Part shown: piece by piece, positions 15,426-28,300 of the stretch
How the letters are laid out: each line of letters opens with the position of its first letter
Position numbering within the stretch: the stretch's first letter is position 1
The notes under the pieces: generated by a model
The model's database searches: none
What the model was told of the DNA's origin: nothing
The model's input: the letters and a program-made list of their open reading frames with translations, nothing else
Source of the DNA: Ophiodon elongatus
Lineage: Eukaryota > Chordata > Actinopteri > Perciformes > Hexagrammidae
Reading direction: 5' to 3'
DNA: 64,000 nucleotides
Assembly (NCBI GenBank): GCA_016806645.1
Contig: JACSYO010001980.1
Span: 1,240,001-1,304,000, forward strand
Position numbers and translations under genes: made by a program

Positions 15426-17260
15426 TTCGGAATTATTTCTGGGTAACATTATAATTAGAGACCTATGTGGGGAGCAGCTCAGCCACAGATAAAAACAGCT
15501 CACTACTGAAAAGCAAACACTACTGCGCCTCCATCGCCCCAAACAAATACGCTATATGGGCTTTACTGACAGCAAATACTCACTAACCTACTGTCAGAAG
15601 GATTCTGTTTACTGTGCATGGATTAGACATGTAATATCAATAGCATTTCAACTTATTTACGCAGACATCGCAACCCTTAATCCCTACTCCCCGAGGTTAC
15701 ACGATGTCATGAGCCGAGCGAGTTGTGTCTGTACCTTTAGAATCACTTTCGTTTCTGACTGGCCTTGAATGACCAACAATAGACCTGACAGGCCTCACTC
15801 TGTATCTGTGGGCTGAGCTCTGACAGCAGCCAGTAAGCAGAAGTGAGAGGCAGACCATGAGACAGTCTGCAGCACAAAGGGAAAAGCAGCAGAGATGCGA
15901 AGGGAAGCAGAAATTATTACCACCTGGGAAAGACCAAAGCTGAGGTCACAGGGTATACTCGTTTCCCATTAAGAGTAAATTCTGCCTCTCCCTGAGGCTG
16001 TAACCTTGATGCTGTAGCCCAGCTGTACACAGACCATCCAAAGAACTGGGGATTCTTCTTTAGCAGTTGAATCATGTGGGTCGATGGACGATGGGGGTGG
16101 GTGGAGGCGGTCTTTGTGAGCCTGTCCATCTCCATCCCCTTCTCCCTCCTCCAACCCAGGCCATGCACCATCTGCAGCCCACAGTGGGGCTTTTATCCAC
16201 CTGCTGGTCGCCCACAGCTCCCGCAGGACAAGTCCCGCCAGGCAGACGAGCCCTCCACCCAGGCGCCCCTATGCTGCGCCCTCACGCCAAACCACCAAGC
16301 CATCGATTTATGTTGGTGCAGACGATGTCTGGCTACGTCTTCCCATGACACAGCAAACTCTACACTAACAGACATCCGGCTGAGTGTTGGAGCCAATAAC
16401 AGGCTCTCTCTCCACTGCTGCGGAGGGATTCCGAGCAGAAACTTGTGTAAAGATTGCAATTAAAAAGTTCAACTAAATACAACGACGCACACATATTGTT
16501 CTACAAGAAATCCCAATAGCAAAAGCAAAAACTGCAGACTGAAATACTTGAATGCAGCATTTCACTACAGGAAAGCATCATGACAAAAACATGATTAATT
16601 GGGGTTAATTATTTGCGCCCTGTAGCAGATGCGACCGCAGTGCCTGGCTGTCAGGTTGTGGGCGTGGCCTGGAGCGTACAGGGCGAGCAGGAACCTTTGT
16701 TGGCCATTATGTCATTATTCAGGTGTTTGATGGTCAGTCAGCTTGGTGCTCCTGCCATCAATCTGCTCCTGGAGATGCCCTAATGGGATTTTGGGATCAG
16801 GTTTTGAGGAGCCATCTTGGGTGTCACCGAATCACTGGCAGTGTTTGGGAGAGGGTCAGTCCACGGGCGAGCCGGCGGATGGTGATGGAGTGGTTGGGCC
16901 GTTGCAGACTGCTGTGTGTGAGGTTTACCCCGGGGCAGTGTCTGGATCAGCTGTATTGGCTCAGCTACTTTATTGGGGGGGGGGGGTATGGGAGGGGGGT
17001 GCGGATGCTTTGAGACCTTTCGCTTTGCTCACACTCGGGCACTAACTCGGCCGGCGTCTGGTCCGCGCATCGCAGTCACGACATCCACACTTCCCCTACC
17101 GAGACGCTTCGTCAGTTCAGCGGCCCCATACTGACAGATTTATTCATACACAATAAACATACACGGAAACATTATGACAAGCACTTTAGATATAAAATAT
17201 TCATGTTCACATAATGCTCGATTTTCTTCCTCTGCTTCACACACACACACACACACACAT

Positions 17261-17355
<95 letters not shown>

Positions 17356-20300
17356 ATCATATATGTTTAACCTCCTCTCCAAAAGTCACTGTAGTACGAA
17401 GTACAAATAACAATTAAAAAAAATGGTTGTCCTTTAAAGTATTTAGTACAGAATGTTTGTTTCTGCTGACTGAATGGAGTGAAATGCTGATGCAGCAGAA
17501 GTCGTGGCTGGACAGCTGACTTCGCTTGCCACTATAGCTGCTAATTCACACAGAGGAGACGTCACATCAACTTCTGATCCAACCAAAGCGCACTTTGAGG
17601 TCTGATTATAGTCAAACTAGGACAGCCGCCATTATATGACAAGTGCTTCTCCTTTTATTTGCAGATTAGATTATTACTTCGTGAATGTAGGTTACCTGCC
17701 AGTTTGAACAATCAAGATATATGTCAAGTACAAATGCCAAACACATGATGGTTCATACTTCTCTAATGTGCAGGTTATCTCCGTTTTTTTTTGTTTTTTT
17801 TTACTGTTTTTTAGAAATAAATAAGCAATTATAGATGGAACAACATGTAATGAGTAATTATCCTTATTTTTTTGACATTTTATGGACAAAATAAAAATGT
17901 ATTAATCAGAAGAAATTCAGCCCCCAGCTGGTGAACAATAATAGCCTCCTTTAACTGCACTTGTTTTATTTCAACATTATACGCTGGCCTAATTTACTCA
18001 GAAGGTTCTTTCAATAGCAGAGCTTGTGAGGACTGGTTAACTTTTTGTTTTCCGTCCAGTTCTTAAAATACTGTACCACAGATTTCTGAGCAGAGTGTCG
18101 CCTGATCTCTTCTTCATTTCTTAAGAAACTGAAGTTGTGCGAAGAACAGTATCGGACATTTTCCAAAAAAAAAAAGATTATATTTCCAAGCGTACTGGAG
18201 GGGGAATAATGTCCAGTAACCTTTTCCTAAGATACCTTCCTCAACTGTTTACTGAACTGGAAACAGTATATCATTGGGTCTTTTTTATTACCGATAGTGT
18301 GTAACATGATAAGCCTCATGATGATACATTTGTTATTCACAATCGTCATTTGATTTTTGGTATATTAGTTTTTATCATCCAAACATTTTCTGGATGTGAT
18401 AAGGCATAATTGTGTTCCTGCTGACAGGTATGAATGTCCTCTTTTCTAGACATGCGAAGGCACATCTAAAGGGAGCCCCGAGGGAAGGAGCACCAATGGG
18501 GAAGTGGATGACTTTTCTTTTTTTTTTTCAGTCTAAACTCATATTACTAAGAAGTAAAGAGAACCATCCATTTTTGGGAGGCAGTTCTTTTGAGTAGCCT
18601 CCCGGCAGTCCGTGCTATTCTTCACACACCCGAGCAGGACAAGAGGAAAGACAGGGCAGGCTTTCATGAGACGCTCAGAATATTTGATTTCACGACACAG
18701 TGTGGTGTTGTGTTATATATTTCCAAGTCTCTGGAAGCCTTTTAAATGAGTCCCACTGCAATGTGCTTGTACTTTAACGAGCAGACACTCTTCGTGTTAT
18801 TTGCAGTTGATTATTAAATACAAAGAATGCCAGCTTGATACTTGTGCCCTTGCGGAGACTGTCCTTCGCAAGCGAACTAAACTTCTCAAGAATGACTTAC
18901 TGTGTGCTGCAATCAAATTAAATGTGGGATATTCATTTTGCCACCTGTTTCAGCCAGCTCCCGAAAGCACACGATAGAAGTTTGGACATGATACACGATT
19001 AATCCTCCAGCTTTTGGTTTGTTCTTCAGATCTCCATCGCATGCACTCACAGTTGGCAACAAAGATCCCACTTGTTTATCTTTTCTTTGACCTTGCATTC
19101 TTTTAACTTGGAGCTTTATTTGGCTGTCGTATATTACACCAAACCCTTTGTAGAGGATACAAGAAGGTGATCGATTTTTTTTGTGCTATGACAGATTCTG
19201 TCTTCTACTTCCTTATAAAGCAAGGAAACCGCGACCAAGTATAGTGTCAATGTATTCATTACGTTCTCTCAAAAAACACACCGAATTGTGGGTTCAACAA
19301 CATACAACACTGCGTGGTACGTCTGAGAATACTGCGCACATGTCAACACGCGGCACGGTGCTCGCAGCTTAGTGCGTCTGTACCCTCGGGGCAGGGTAAT
19401 GACGGGCAGGAGCATGCTGGGATATGAACCTGAACATCTGCCCAGGTTGATGCACTGCTCCCCAGACCCTCTCCAAGGTCAGGGCAGCGGCTCAGAGCTC
19501 GGGCACTTTCCCGTGGGACAACAAACTGACTGGAGACAAACTGCCAGGAGTTCAGTGCAAACAGACACCCTTGTGTGAGCAGGCCTCTTTCCCCTCTGTG
19601 TCCACACACACCGGGGCCTTCTGCTGCTCATTAGTCAGATGGGGACCACTCAGTTGGACCCTGTTCTGTATAAAAAACACATTTAACTTCTAAAGCCAAC
19701 AATGGGATGGATTGAAATTATAAAAAGCACCCAATTAACGGTTGGATGCAATGCTGTTGCTTCATTGAAGCATCCGGATGCTTAAAAAAAAGATATATTG
19801 CGCAGACATTCAGACTTATATTGTAAAAGGCAAAAAGTGCAGAGACGCACACTATCATAATAATTTGAAGAGGAATCTGTTATTTTTTTCTTCTGACGAG
19901 TCAATTTAAAATGAGCGTGTTTTTCATTCAGCGTGAAAGGCTTCTGATGTGATTGATCCAGTGACATGCGGCATTGTAAAGCTGTTTCCGTTTCCAGCGG
20001 AGATTGGAGTGGATGTGGAGGATGGGGCTGTGAGGTGTTTATCCGTCTTTACACATTTCAAAGTGAGACTTCCTTCCATCACACCTTTCACTGAAGGCAT
20101 CGTAACGAAGATGCGAATAAAAGTGAAAAGACTGCAGCAATCACAGTGTCAGGGTTAGTCACAGGGTATGGAAGAGATCAAAGGTGTGAAAGACATTTTA
20201 CACTCTCATATCTCTACTTTCAGAGCTGTATAACGGGCACTCATCAAATCCCATTTGCAACGATATTCATATGTTTGGACAGTCTTCCTTCAGATAGAGA

Positions 20301-21299
20301 CAAGCTGGTCACAAGTGTGTGCAATCAGCCCAGCAGTCCAGAAATAGAGCCTACTAACTTCCTGTTAGTAAAAAAAAAAGCAGCCTGTTCATAATATGTA
20401 TGGCTTCAGCTCTTCAAGGGCATCCTTTTTTCCCACTGTTCAGGCAATTTAAAATGACATCATTATACATCCGGATCACTGACACAGAGAAAGCAACAAT
20501 CTGCATTCATGGCCCAAAATGTCTGCTGAATGTTAAACTAACCTGTTACCTTTTAGCCAATTAGTGTCTATTACAATTATATTATGATTCACAAAAAAAA
20601 TATCTTTACTTTGAATTCCACATACGTGTTTGGATCCACCACTTTTCAAAAAGGTTAAAAAAAAAAAAAAGTCTGAGGAGGTACCAAAATCTTTGAGCAG
20701 AAAATTGTAATCCCTTGGGGTTAGGGCTCTCCAACAAACCACAGCTTGCCATGAGCCGCACATGACAGAGTAACGCCATATGGTACGCGGACATGTCAGA
20801 GGAGCAATTATCATCCTGATATCCAGCATAATCTAGATGTCCATGATAATGACTTAGAATGATTACTAATAATTACATTTACTAGTATCCATTCAATTTG
20901 CTTATAGTATAAAAATAATATATAATACAAATTTTCTCCTAAACAGGGCTCCTTGGAACAAAATACTATTAGTTATAGCCTGTAGTCCTTTATGTGTAAA
21001 AGTTAGACAAGCCGATTGCTAAACCACAATGTCTAATACAGCACGAAAGGCCTGGCCCTGATAACACAGCCTTCAGAAAGCTTACTCTATACTGACTATA
21101 TTCTAATTCCCTCTTACAGACGCCTTACAATAAAGCCTAAAGCAGCAGATACACATCTATCCGCCTTCATGTGAAACCAAAAGCAGACCATGTGTCTTCC
21201 TCCTCTCTCACAGACTACGGACTACATCTCATGTGCACCCAGGCAGCCAGGGGGGTGAGGCTGCGAGTACACTGCATCTTTTGTCTGGTTGTGCAGAAA

Positions 21300-21350
<51 letters not shown>

Positions 21351-22161
21351 AGAAGAAGAAAAAGAGAATGAGAAAAAAGAAAAAGGAGCATGTACGTGTA
21401 TCACATGCTCAACGCAAATGATAATGAGTGAGCACGAATTTACGACTGCCCTTTCGGTTCATTCATATTCTGCTCCAGCGGTCCGGTGTGCAAACCACTG
21501 CACAGCGCCGGGCTTGGGTGCGCCTGCCGCCTCGTTCATGTGTCTCGGGGGTGGGGTGGGTGGGTGGGTGGAGGAGCTCCTGAAAGCCGTTGGCGTCGAT
21601 CAAAACAACCCAAACAACGGCAGCCGAGCCCCTTGTGCAAGAAACCGGCGCGATGTATATGAACCCCCGAGCGGGCACTGATTACAACCGTGGTGTATAT
21701 GTGCATTTACCAAAGGGCAGCTCAGTGGACGGTGTAGCCCTTTAAATAGTGTCACCTGCGCGTTAATGCGCCTCTATCCCGAAAAGCAGACAGAAATCCA
21801 CGCACAGTGCGGGCATGCTGCATGCGCATACGCATAAAAGACTGAGCACATTTAAAAAATATATTGCACATTGGGACTGACTGGTGGCTTCCGATAGTCC
21901 ACGCGCGCACGGCAACCCACCTGCTTGTGTGGTATCGGTCAGATCGTAGCTCAGCCCCGGGTACTCCCTCAGCTTCCTGCCGCTCAGGTTCAGGTGCCCC
22001 GAGCACACGGCATCCTCCAGAGCCCGGTCCAGGCTGCGGGCCGTGTGGTGCTGCTGCTGGTGCTGGTACTGGCTGATGCCCGGGCTCCAGGGGGGTCCGC
22101 TGGAGTAGTGGTGGCTTTGTAGAGCCGTGACAGCTCCCACACCTCCCTGACTAGACGCCAT
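267..22161 (-). CDS. lrch2: lrch2: leucine-rich repeat and calponin-homology domain protein 2 (3' end outside window)
   Basis: Nineteen coding exons read on the minus strand, all phases consistent, giving 680 codons so far: 22161-21921, 14134-13990, 13720-13594, 13496-13391, 12936-12800, 12557-12427, 12211-12124, 11521-11425, 11298-11201, 11043-10976, 10150-10046, 9181-9119, 8379-8331, 8186-8046, 7746-7696, 7596-7533, 5870-5758, 572-435 and 344-267. The N-terminus begins MASSQGG and reaches LTDTTQA. Leucine-rich repeats occupy about residues 80-255 (for example LPLKVLLVSNNKLVSIPDEI). A low-complexity, Ser/Asp-rich middle follows, with NHGPDSGIGSDNG, EPSDDDTVSLHSQ and a coiled-coil-like ELKEVLDLRK stretch. 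The calponin-homology domain starts near residue 610 (DGVVLCHLANH) and is cut by the window edge after CKKLGVTQ. Wording of the N-terminus, GPDSGIGSDNG and MRRKMEHLREE fits LRCH2 better than LRCH1, 3 or 4. LRCH proteins are cytoplasmic/cortical scaffolds linked to actin and to DOCK-family GEFs (family knowledge). The ATG has a good context (A at -3, G at +4). Small exons 12, 13 and 15 (63, 49 and 51 nt) are the least constrained calls. Confidence 0.93.
573..5757 (-). other. lrch2 intron 17 (5.2 kb), repeats only
   Basis: Large intron splitting the CH-domain coding region. It contains the 1351-1497 palindrome, CT microsatellites near 2768 and 3472, two GTCACGTGAC palindromes (about 1918 and 2644) in similar flanks that may mark an old repeat, and possible transposon debris around 2880-3180. 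No further exon was seen. Confidence 0.7.
1351..1497. repeat. Short palindromic element (MITE-like) in lrch2 intron
   Basis: Arms of about 30 bp are almost perfectly inverted: ATCATTTTGATTTTCCAGAG at the left against CTCTGGAAAATCAAAATGAT at the right. A shorter inner pair (AGGCATTTTAAA / TTTTAAATGCCT) continues the stem. No coding capacity. Confidence 0.85.
6600..6985. repeat. Diverged fish dispersed repeat
   Basis: AT-rich relic with characteristic phrases TTGTACTTTACTTTAGTATT, GAGTACTTTTACTGCTAATA and GTAAAGGATCTGA, which I recognise from a very abundant teleost interspersed repeat. Located in the lrch2 intron between 5.9 and 7.5 kb. Confidence 0.55.
11051..11135 (+). repeat. (CA)n microsatellite with a CACATACACG extension
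   Basis: About 27 uninterrupted CA units (11051-11105), then variant units to 11135. On the minus strand this is (TG)n placed just before the acceptor of lrch2 exon 10. Confidence 0.97.
14650..14850. repeat. Diverged fish dispersed repeat
   Basis: Contains CGCTAATTAGCAATAAACAC, then AAAGTACAGCTGAGG, a phrase familiar from a common fish interspersed repeat. Located in lrch2 intron 1, close to exon 2. Confidence 0.5.
15390..15424 (+). repeat. (GT)n microsatellite
   Basis: Pure GT run of about 17 units in lrch2 intron 1. Confidence 0.95.
17240..17353 (+). repeat. (CA)n microsatellite, about 57 units, in lrch2 intron 1
   Basis: A single TG interruption near 17260 divides an otherwise pure CA array. 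Reading-frame-long ORFs across it are only repeat translations. Confidence 0.98.
21297..21389 (+). repeat. Poly(A)47 and polypurine tract in lrch2 intron 1
   Basis: Forty-seven consecutive A (21302-21348) followed by AAG and AG repeats, giving about 90 nt of almost pure purine. It could be an old retroposon tail, but no recognisable body precedes it. Confidence 0.9.
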
Positions 22162-22260
22162 TTTCGTAAAAAAAAAAAGAATTTACTCTTTACAATAATA
22201 ACAGCGCACAGCGGCAGTTTCTCCGCCCATGCGCATACGGGGCACATTCCCTGGACGGAC
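22162..22260 (-). promoter_or_regulatory. lrch2 5' UTR / core promoter region
   Basis: Sequence directly upstream of the lrch2 ATG. It contains an NRF1-like GC-rich motif (CCATGCGCAT, about 22228-22237) and no TATA box. Immediately beyond lies a GAT/CAT trinucleotide tract (22291-22322). The transcription start cannot be placed. Confidence 0.3.
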
Positions 22261-22869
22261 GCTAGGGGATGGGCTTCTGAGGTGGTGCTGCTGATGATGA
22301 TGATGATGGTGATGTTGATGCTGAGCAGGGTATGGTGGCCATTTTAAGCTTTTACCCTTCCTCCACCAGCTAATATCAAGCTCCCAGCAGTGCGGGGCCC
22401 CTGACCCTGTGTGTGGCTTTAGGGGCCCCTCAATCAAATTCAGGGTTGAGATTTCCTTAAATTTTGCTCCCAATGCCTGGAGCGGCAGTGGGTGGTTATT
22501 AACAAATTATGATGAATCACTATGATAACAACAATATCAGATAAAGATATTAAGCAATGCTGAGTGCCTTGTGGCGCCACATCCCTCTGAAGAGGCGACT
22601 AATACTATAACATAATGAATCAGATAGACTAAAAGGAGATTACATCAGAGGCTATAGCCTCAATATAAGGTCATTACTGACCTACTTTTGTTCACTGGTT
22701 AGCAATTATGGTTTATCATCTACTGCTACTCCTGGTTAAGGGACAGCTACTGGAAGACTGGAGAGTGGAAGCTATGAGCAAAATAATTAACCCGACATAA
22801 ATCTTCGCTGTGATATTTTCCAAAGCAGCATTATTATATTTCTAGGTCCTGAAGGGGCATTTCCTTTTC

Positions 22870-23110
22870 TCCCCTAATGTCACACCAGAGGAGAACTAAA
22901 GTAGTCCAAAGGCCCCTCTGGTCAGCCCAAAGCGGCTCTTATCTGTCAAATGGTCCTCAGGTCAGCCCACGATTGTCTTCTTGGCCCAACCACACCTTGT
23001 CAACCGAGTGCTGTTTGGACCAAATGCCCGTGTCCCTATGGTGAGAACAAAATATCCTTGAGGTGCCCCTCTGGTCGACCCAACGCCCCTTCTGGTTAGC
23101 CTATGGTCAT
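22870..23110. repeat. Degenerate GGCCCCTCTGGTCAGCC repeat units
   Basis: Four to five loosely related units (CCCCTCTGGTCAGCCCA, CCTCAGGTCAGCCCA, CCCCTCTGGTCGACCCA, CCCCTTCTGGTTAGCC) at irregular spacing; a decayed tandem array in the lrch2-u2surp spacer. Confidence 0.55.
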
Positions 23111-23589
23111 TAAAGGATATATCAAATATAGCCACACCTTTTACTCAAACGCTGTATTGTTTCCATTCCCTGTGTCTTTTTTATATAGTTATGGATTAAT
23201 GTATGGGGAAGGAATAGGTGCATGAAGCCTACATGCTACTATTGTTCAATTCTCTCTATCAGACCACAAAGCTTATATAGCAACAGTTTTAATATTATCA
23301 TTGGCGCATGAGTACAATGCATTTTATTAATTGAACTTCATGACACAAAGGAAGAATGTGTCAAAAATATACTGTACGTCTGCACTTTTTTGTCTTGTAT
23401 ATTATCAGATGTAATATTCATGCAAATGATTAAATCAGATATCAGATTGTTTCTGTCATCAGTCAAATGATTGACTGTGAGGCTAATTGAGGGACATTTA
23501 AAATAACGTATTCCTCTACGTACATAACCTTTCCAAATAATGAAAAATGGGAGGAGATTCTGTTCAGTGGAAACTTGGAACTAGATTTA

Positions 23590-23857
23590 AATCTCTTTTA
23601 AATCACTTCTTAAAACCCATTTTTACAGACTGACTTTCATGCGATATCGTTGCTGTACTGCTTTATTTTATTGTTGATTTTACAAAAAAAATTGTTTATT
23701 GTTTTATCAGGGTTGAACTCTTTGTTTTGCTTTGTTGGGCTTCACAGTTGAGCTTTCTGTTGTTATATTATCTTGTCTTTGCTGCTTTGTCTGTCAAAGC
23801 ACTTTGTAAACTCTGTTTTTAAAAGGTGCTATATAAATAAAGTTATTATTATTATTC
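23590..23857 (+). mobile_element. Non-LTR retrotransposon 3' tail
   Basis: It ends in GCACTTTGTAAACTCTG, then GTGCTATATAAATAAAG and an (TTA)n microsatellite tail, the common 3' signature of fish LINE/SINE families. It lies in the lrch2-u2surp spacer; the 5' part is missing or unrecognised. Confidence 0.7.
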
Positions 23858-24129
23858 TTATAATAAACTCCCAAGACCTGGTTGAACCTCACACATGCAG
23901 GCTGTAACATGAGAGGAAGCTCTCCTGCCATAGGTGACCTCAGCTCACGAGGGACTATAAGGAGGGAGCGCTCCTTCATAAACTAAAGCAGTAAGCACAC
24001 AAATAACTTAACAACACATCCTAAGAAAGTACAAAACCCCCCACGAGATAAAGAGTGAACGTTTTCTGTCATAAATAATTATATATATAATATATATATG
24101 TGTGTGTGTGTATGTGTGTGTGTGTGTGT

Positions 24130-24650
24130 AGGGGCAGAGGAGAGACTGTGCTGCCTTGCGGACTGAGCCCACCGAGCAGGCGTCCTCGGCTCCAGTTGGA
24201 CGTCTCGCCTCCTCGTAGCTTCGTGTTTGTTGTAGAAATCAACTGTCGTCGCAGCCCCCAAAACATGGTGAAGCAATAGCATGACACACATTGTAAGTTA
24301 CAGTTTCAGCTTGTGCATTGAGCCGCGTGCATGCAGTGCGGTTTAATAATCTCCTGTGCGGGTCAGTCGGTCGCTTTTTGAACGAAATGTATGTGTATTG
24401 GGACTGTTGTGTTAGCTAACGTTAGCTTGGGGAGTCACTGTGTGGCATCCAGAGTTAGCAGATGCTGGCGATTGGGTTTGTCGCATCTGTGTGTTGCTGT
24501 GAGGCTTCAGGGGGGTGGTCGACGTGTAAATACCCGCTGTGTGCAGCTTTACTCGGCTATAAAGTGGTTAGTTTACCACTCGAGTCCCGGCGACAGGTAG
24601 CTTAGCTAAACAGTAATGTTAGCTAACGTTAGCGAAGTGTCCTGATAGCT
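24130..24650 (+). promoter_or_regulatory. u2surp promoter / 5' non-coding exon region
   Basis: The u2surp start codon lies in an exon that begins at 25376 after a clean acceptor (TTGCAG), only 7 nt before the ATG, so at least one 5' non-coding exon must lie upstream. This CpG-containing segment has good donors at 24293 (ATT|GTAAGT) and about 24597 (CAG|GTAGC) and is the most likely site. It also holds two copies of the palindromic GCTAACGTTAGC sequence (near 24415 and 24622), which I recognise as frequent around fish promoters. Which donor is used cannot be decided. Confidence 0.45.
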
Positions 24651-25382
24651 CTCATTTAGTCCAGGGCCCCTTTTTTTAAACACCGTTTGTGCCGCAAACT
24701 GAGCAAAAGCAACGCTGTGCGTCACCTCGGAGGACTTCCAGGACGTTTGTTGACTGGTATCGAGTGGAAACGGTTTATAATATAGAGAAGTGGGTCTGCT
24801 TGTGAGGGTTAAACAGCCCCTCTGACCATATGTTGTAGCAGTGTGTGTCTGGGGGACGAATGTTGTGTTGCTCAAATGTGCAAAGGTTACATTTTCACAG
24901 CTCCTTTTAGTTTTGTTTCCCTCACACACTGACTGAATAGATCAAGGTTATATGATCAAAAGAAGGACTTTATTATATTATGCAAAACTGAACAGAAAAT
25001 ATGGATTCATGCTGGGGGGCCCTGTCCCTCAGAGGACCAGGGAGGTGTCTCACTATTTATTGTTCCTCACTGACCCTGAAAGTGTTGGTAGTTTGTGCTC
25101 ACAACTTAAAGGGTGTTAGACTCCTTTGAGACATTGATGCGTATATAACAGGATTCATTTGAACACCAAACAGGCTCATTTTTAACTTCCAAAGGCAGTT
25201 TGAGGTAAAATAATAAAAAAAGAAGGGGATTATATCAGATTAAACAGAGATGTCACTGTCGTTCCTTTTTTTTTTTAATTTTCAAACGGTGAATTATTTA
25301 ATTAATTTAAGTGGTTTTATTCATTTATAATTATTATTTTGATCATTATCATTATCATTATTGTTATCTTTGCAGTTCGAGC

Positions 25383-28300
25383 ATGGCAGATAGAAAAGGA
25401 AAACCTGTCACCCCGATCAAAACACTCACAAAGAAAGAACAAGAAGGACTCAAGAAAAAGGTATGGAGGTTTGGAGATGTCGTAATATTTGATATGATTT
25501 CGTGCTTTTTTTGGATTGAGAAAACTGATCGCCAATATTAGAATTGTGAATTTGATCAACAGTGAACCAAGGGATGAATGAGATGCATGTATTGTAACGA
25601 TACTTGTTTCTGTGTGACTTTCTAGGAGGAAGAAAAAGCAGCCGAGGTTTTTGAAGAATTCTTGGCATCATTTGAGACCAACGAGAAAAGCGGAGTGAAA
25701 ACTTTTGTCCGTGGGGGTATTGTGAACGCTACTAAAGGTCAGCAGCCAAGACTTCATGAATCTTAACCTAGCATTATGATAGTACGCAGCTACATCCCAA
25801 GACTGTTCCACTTTCTTTGCATGGTATGTCTGGACAAAAGATGAATTATGAGTTAACTGTTCCAATAATTAATTGGAGATCCAAAGATAACTGAAAATAG
25901 TTATTTTGGAATATCAAGCTGACTCAGCAGTGAAATACTTCACCGTCTTAAATTAGTGCCCGTATCTTTTGAATGGCTTAATAAAATTCATCCACACTGT
26001 GGTCCCGAAGTCAGCAGTCCATTATCGCTGTAATTTAATAAAATAAATCTCTTCCAACACAGAACAGTTCTTCAACTTACTTGCCACACGTTTAGACATT
26101 GCAAACACGGCAGCAGGACTGAGCCGCTCAGATCTGTTTTGTAGTGCTCGAGATTGGTCTTGGTCTCCAGACCACCTTTTGAGGTTCTCGTCTAGGAGTC
26201 GACTGCATTTTGACCGGTCTCGTCTCGGTCTCAGACAAAGAGGACTCGGGATTTTAAGACCACTACTGTGGGGATATCACTCAATTGCCTGTGCATTGTC
26301 TGACTCATCTGATCATTACTGTGATTGCTGATAGAAAACAAAGGAACATTCCCACACCAAAAATTCCCCTGTGCAAAGCCTTTTGATTATTTTATCAAGG
26401 CATTTCTCACGGTCCACGTATGCATACACACATAGAGTATACATGGCAATAAAAGAGGTAAACGAAGAGGAATCTTCATTTCTTTTCTGTGGGTGTTTTA
26501 ATGTGAATGTGGAGCTTTCAGATCAGTTAGAGTGTCTATGGTTTGCATATTCCACATTTTCTCTTAAGTTTATCACTCAGTGTGGGCCTCACCCAGTCTT
26601 GGTCTCGGTTTAGGTGGTCTTGACTACAACACTGGCTATAACTTACTATTACTTAAACTATAGTTTGCACACCTAAATAATTGTCGGATAGTCAGTGTTC
26701 AATGATTGCTTTGATTCCTTTTTGCAGAGGAGGAAGCAGCAGAGGTCAAGAAAAATAAGCTGTATCGACCTGCTAGCAAGTTTGTCCCGGTGTCCCAGCA
26801 TGTCTCCCCAGTATCATCTGCTGAAAGCAAAAAGTCTGTAAGTTTATACTCCGACGTTTGTATATTGGTATAATGTACTGAATTAAGAATGCAAACTTAC
26901 CATAAACATTTATCTTTAAATGTTGCTCGGTCAATTATAATAATAACCTACCTACTTGTGTGATTTAATAGACATTTAAAAAAAAGACAGAAGAAAAGAA
27001 GAAGAGTAATCTCGAGCTCTTCAAAGAAGAACTTAAGCTGTAAGTCTTTTTGCAAATGTGCCCGGTATCATGTTTCAGTTCAATAAGTTGATATCTTTTT
27101 GGCATACATAAGCCTATAAATGACATTTTTTCAAAAAACAATGCAGAATACAAGAAGAGCGAGAGGAAAGATATAAAAGGAAGAAAAATGACACTGGTGG
27201 TGTTGGAGGAGGATTTGGAGAACTGGACACACCCTTATCAGGACGGTCGGGTAAGAATACCTCTACAAAACTGTTCTATTCGTGGACAATTTCTAGCCTC
27301 TAAATCATGCTAACCTCAATCCTGCTTTTTCCCCGACAGTACTATATGATGACCTGACCGTGCCAACCACCACTAACCTCTACATTAGCTGCATTAGCCC
27401 AAAGGTAAAGCAGCACACTCACTTCGATTGGCTTCGCACAGCATAGATGTGCACGTCTCACCTGTTCGTTTCTTCCTCCTTCCTCAGATGAACGAGGAGA
27501 TTCTCTGCAAAGAGTTTGGTAAGTACGGTCCCCTGGCCAGTGTGAAGATCATGTGGCCCCGGACAGACGAGGAGCGCTGCAGGACGTCCAACAGAGCCTT
27601 CGTGGCTTTCATGACACGGAAAGATGCCGAGAGAGCCTTGTCTTCGCTTGATGGTACGGTTGACTCCTAAAAATTGGTTTGATTTACAGGCTGCAGTAGC
27701 AGGTCTCTCTAATAACCATTCCACCGTTGCTCCGATTGTGTGGTTTATGTCCAACACTGACTGTGATTTATGTTTTTTGTAGGTAAAGTGATTATGGGGT
27801 TTGAAATGAAGCTTGGATGGGGTAAACCAGCTCGGATTCCTCCTCAGCCTCTCTACACACCGGTGGGGGTGAGGGCCACACCGCCACCCCCATCTGGTCT
27901 CCCTTTCAATGCTCAGCCAAGAGATCGCTTCCGCAATGACTTCACCAAGCCGCTGGGCATGTCCAAAGGAGAGCTCGACAAGGTACAGTTGTCTCTCTTC
28001 TCTCGGGTGTTTGCATGACCATTTTGTTTCTCTGTAATGTGTGTTTAGCGCTACAGGCTCTCATAGTTCAGTCACAAGTGATGGATGTTAACTGCATTGG
28101 GATTGTGGTGTAGTCTGTACAAAATGAGATTATTAAGGAAGATGAGTCTTTAGAGAAGATTTCCCTGCATACTTATGTAAGGCGTAATGATCCACTCTTT
28201 CTGCCATTTAAATTAGTATTATTATTATTATTTTTTTTTTTAAATATGCACACCCTGATTTGTTATTTGGCCTCAATATTAAATTAAAATACCAACATTT

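Larger units (their letters stand above)
14135..21920 (-). other. lrch2 intron 1 (7.8 kb)
   Basis: First intron, separating the N-terminal exon from the leucine-rich repeats. It contains microsatellites, a G-run at about 16975-16986, the poly(A)47 tract and a dispersed repeat. ORFs inside it show no recognisable domains. Confidence 0.7.

Noticed and set aside
17140..17417. Long CV/HT-repeat ORFs
   Set aside because: They are translations of the (CA)n microsatellite in several frames.
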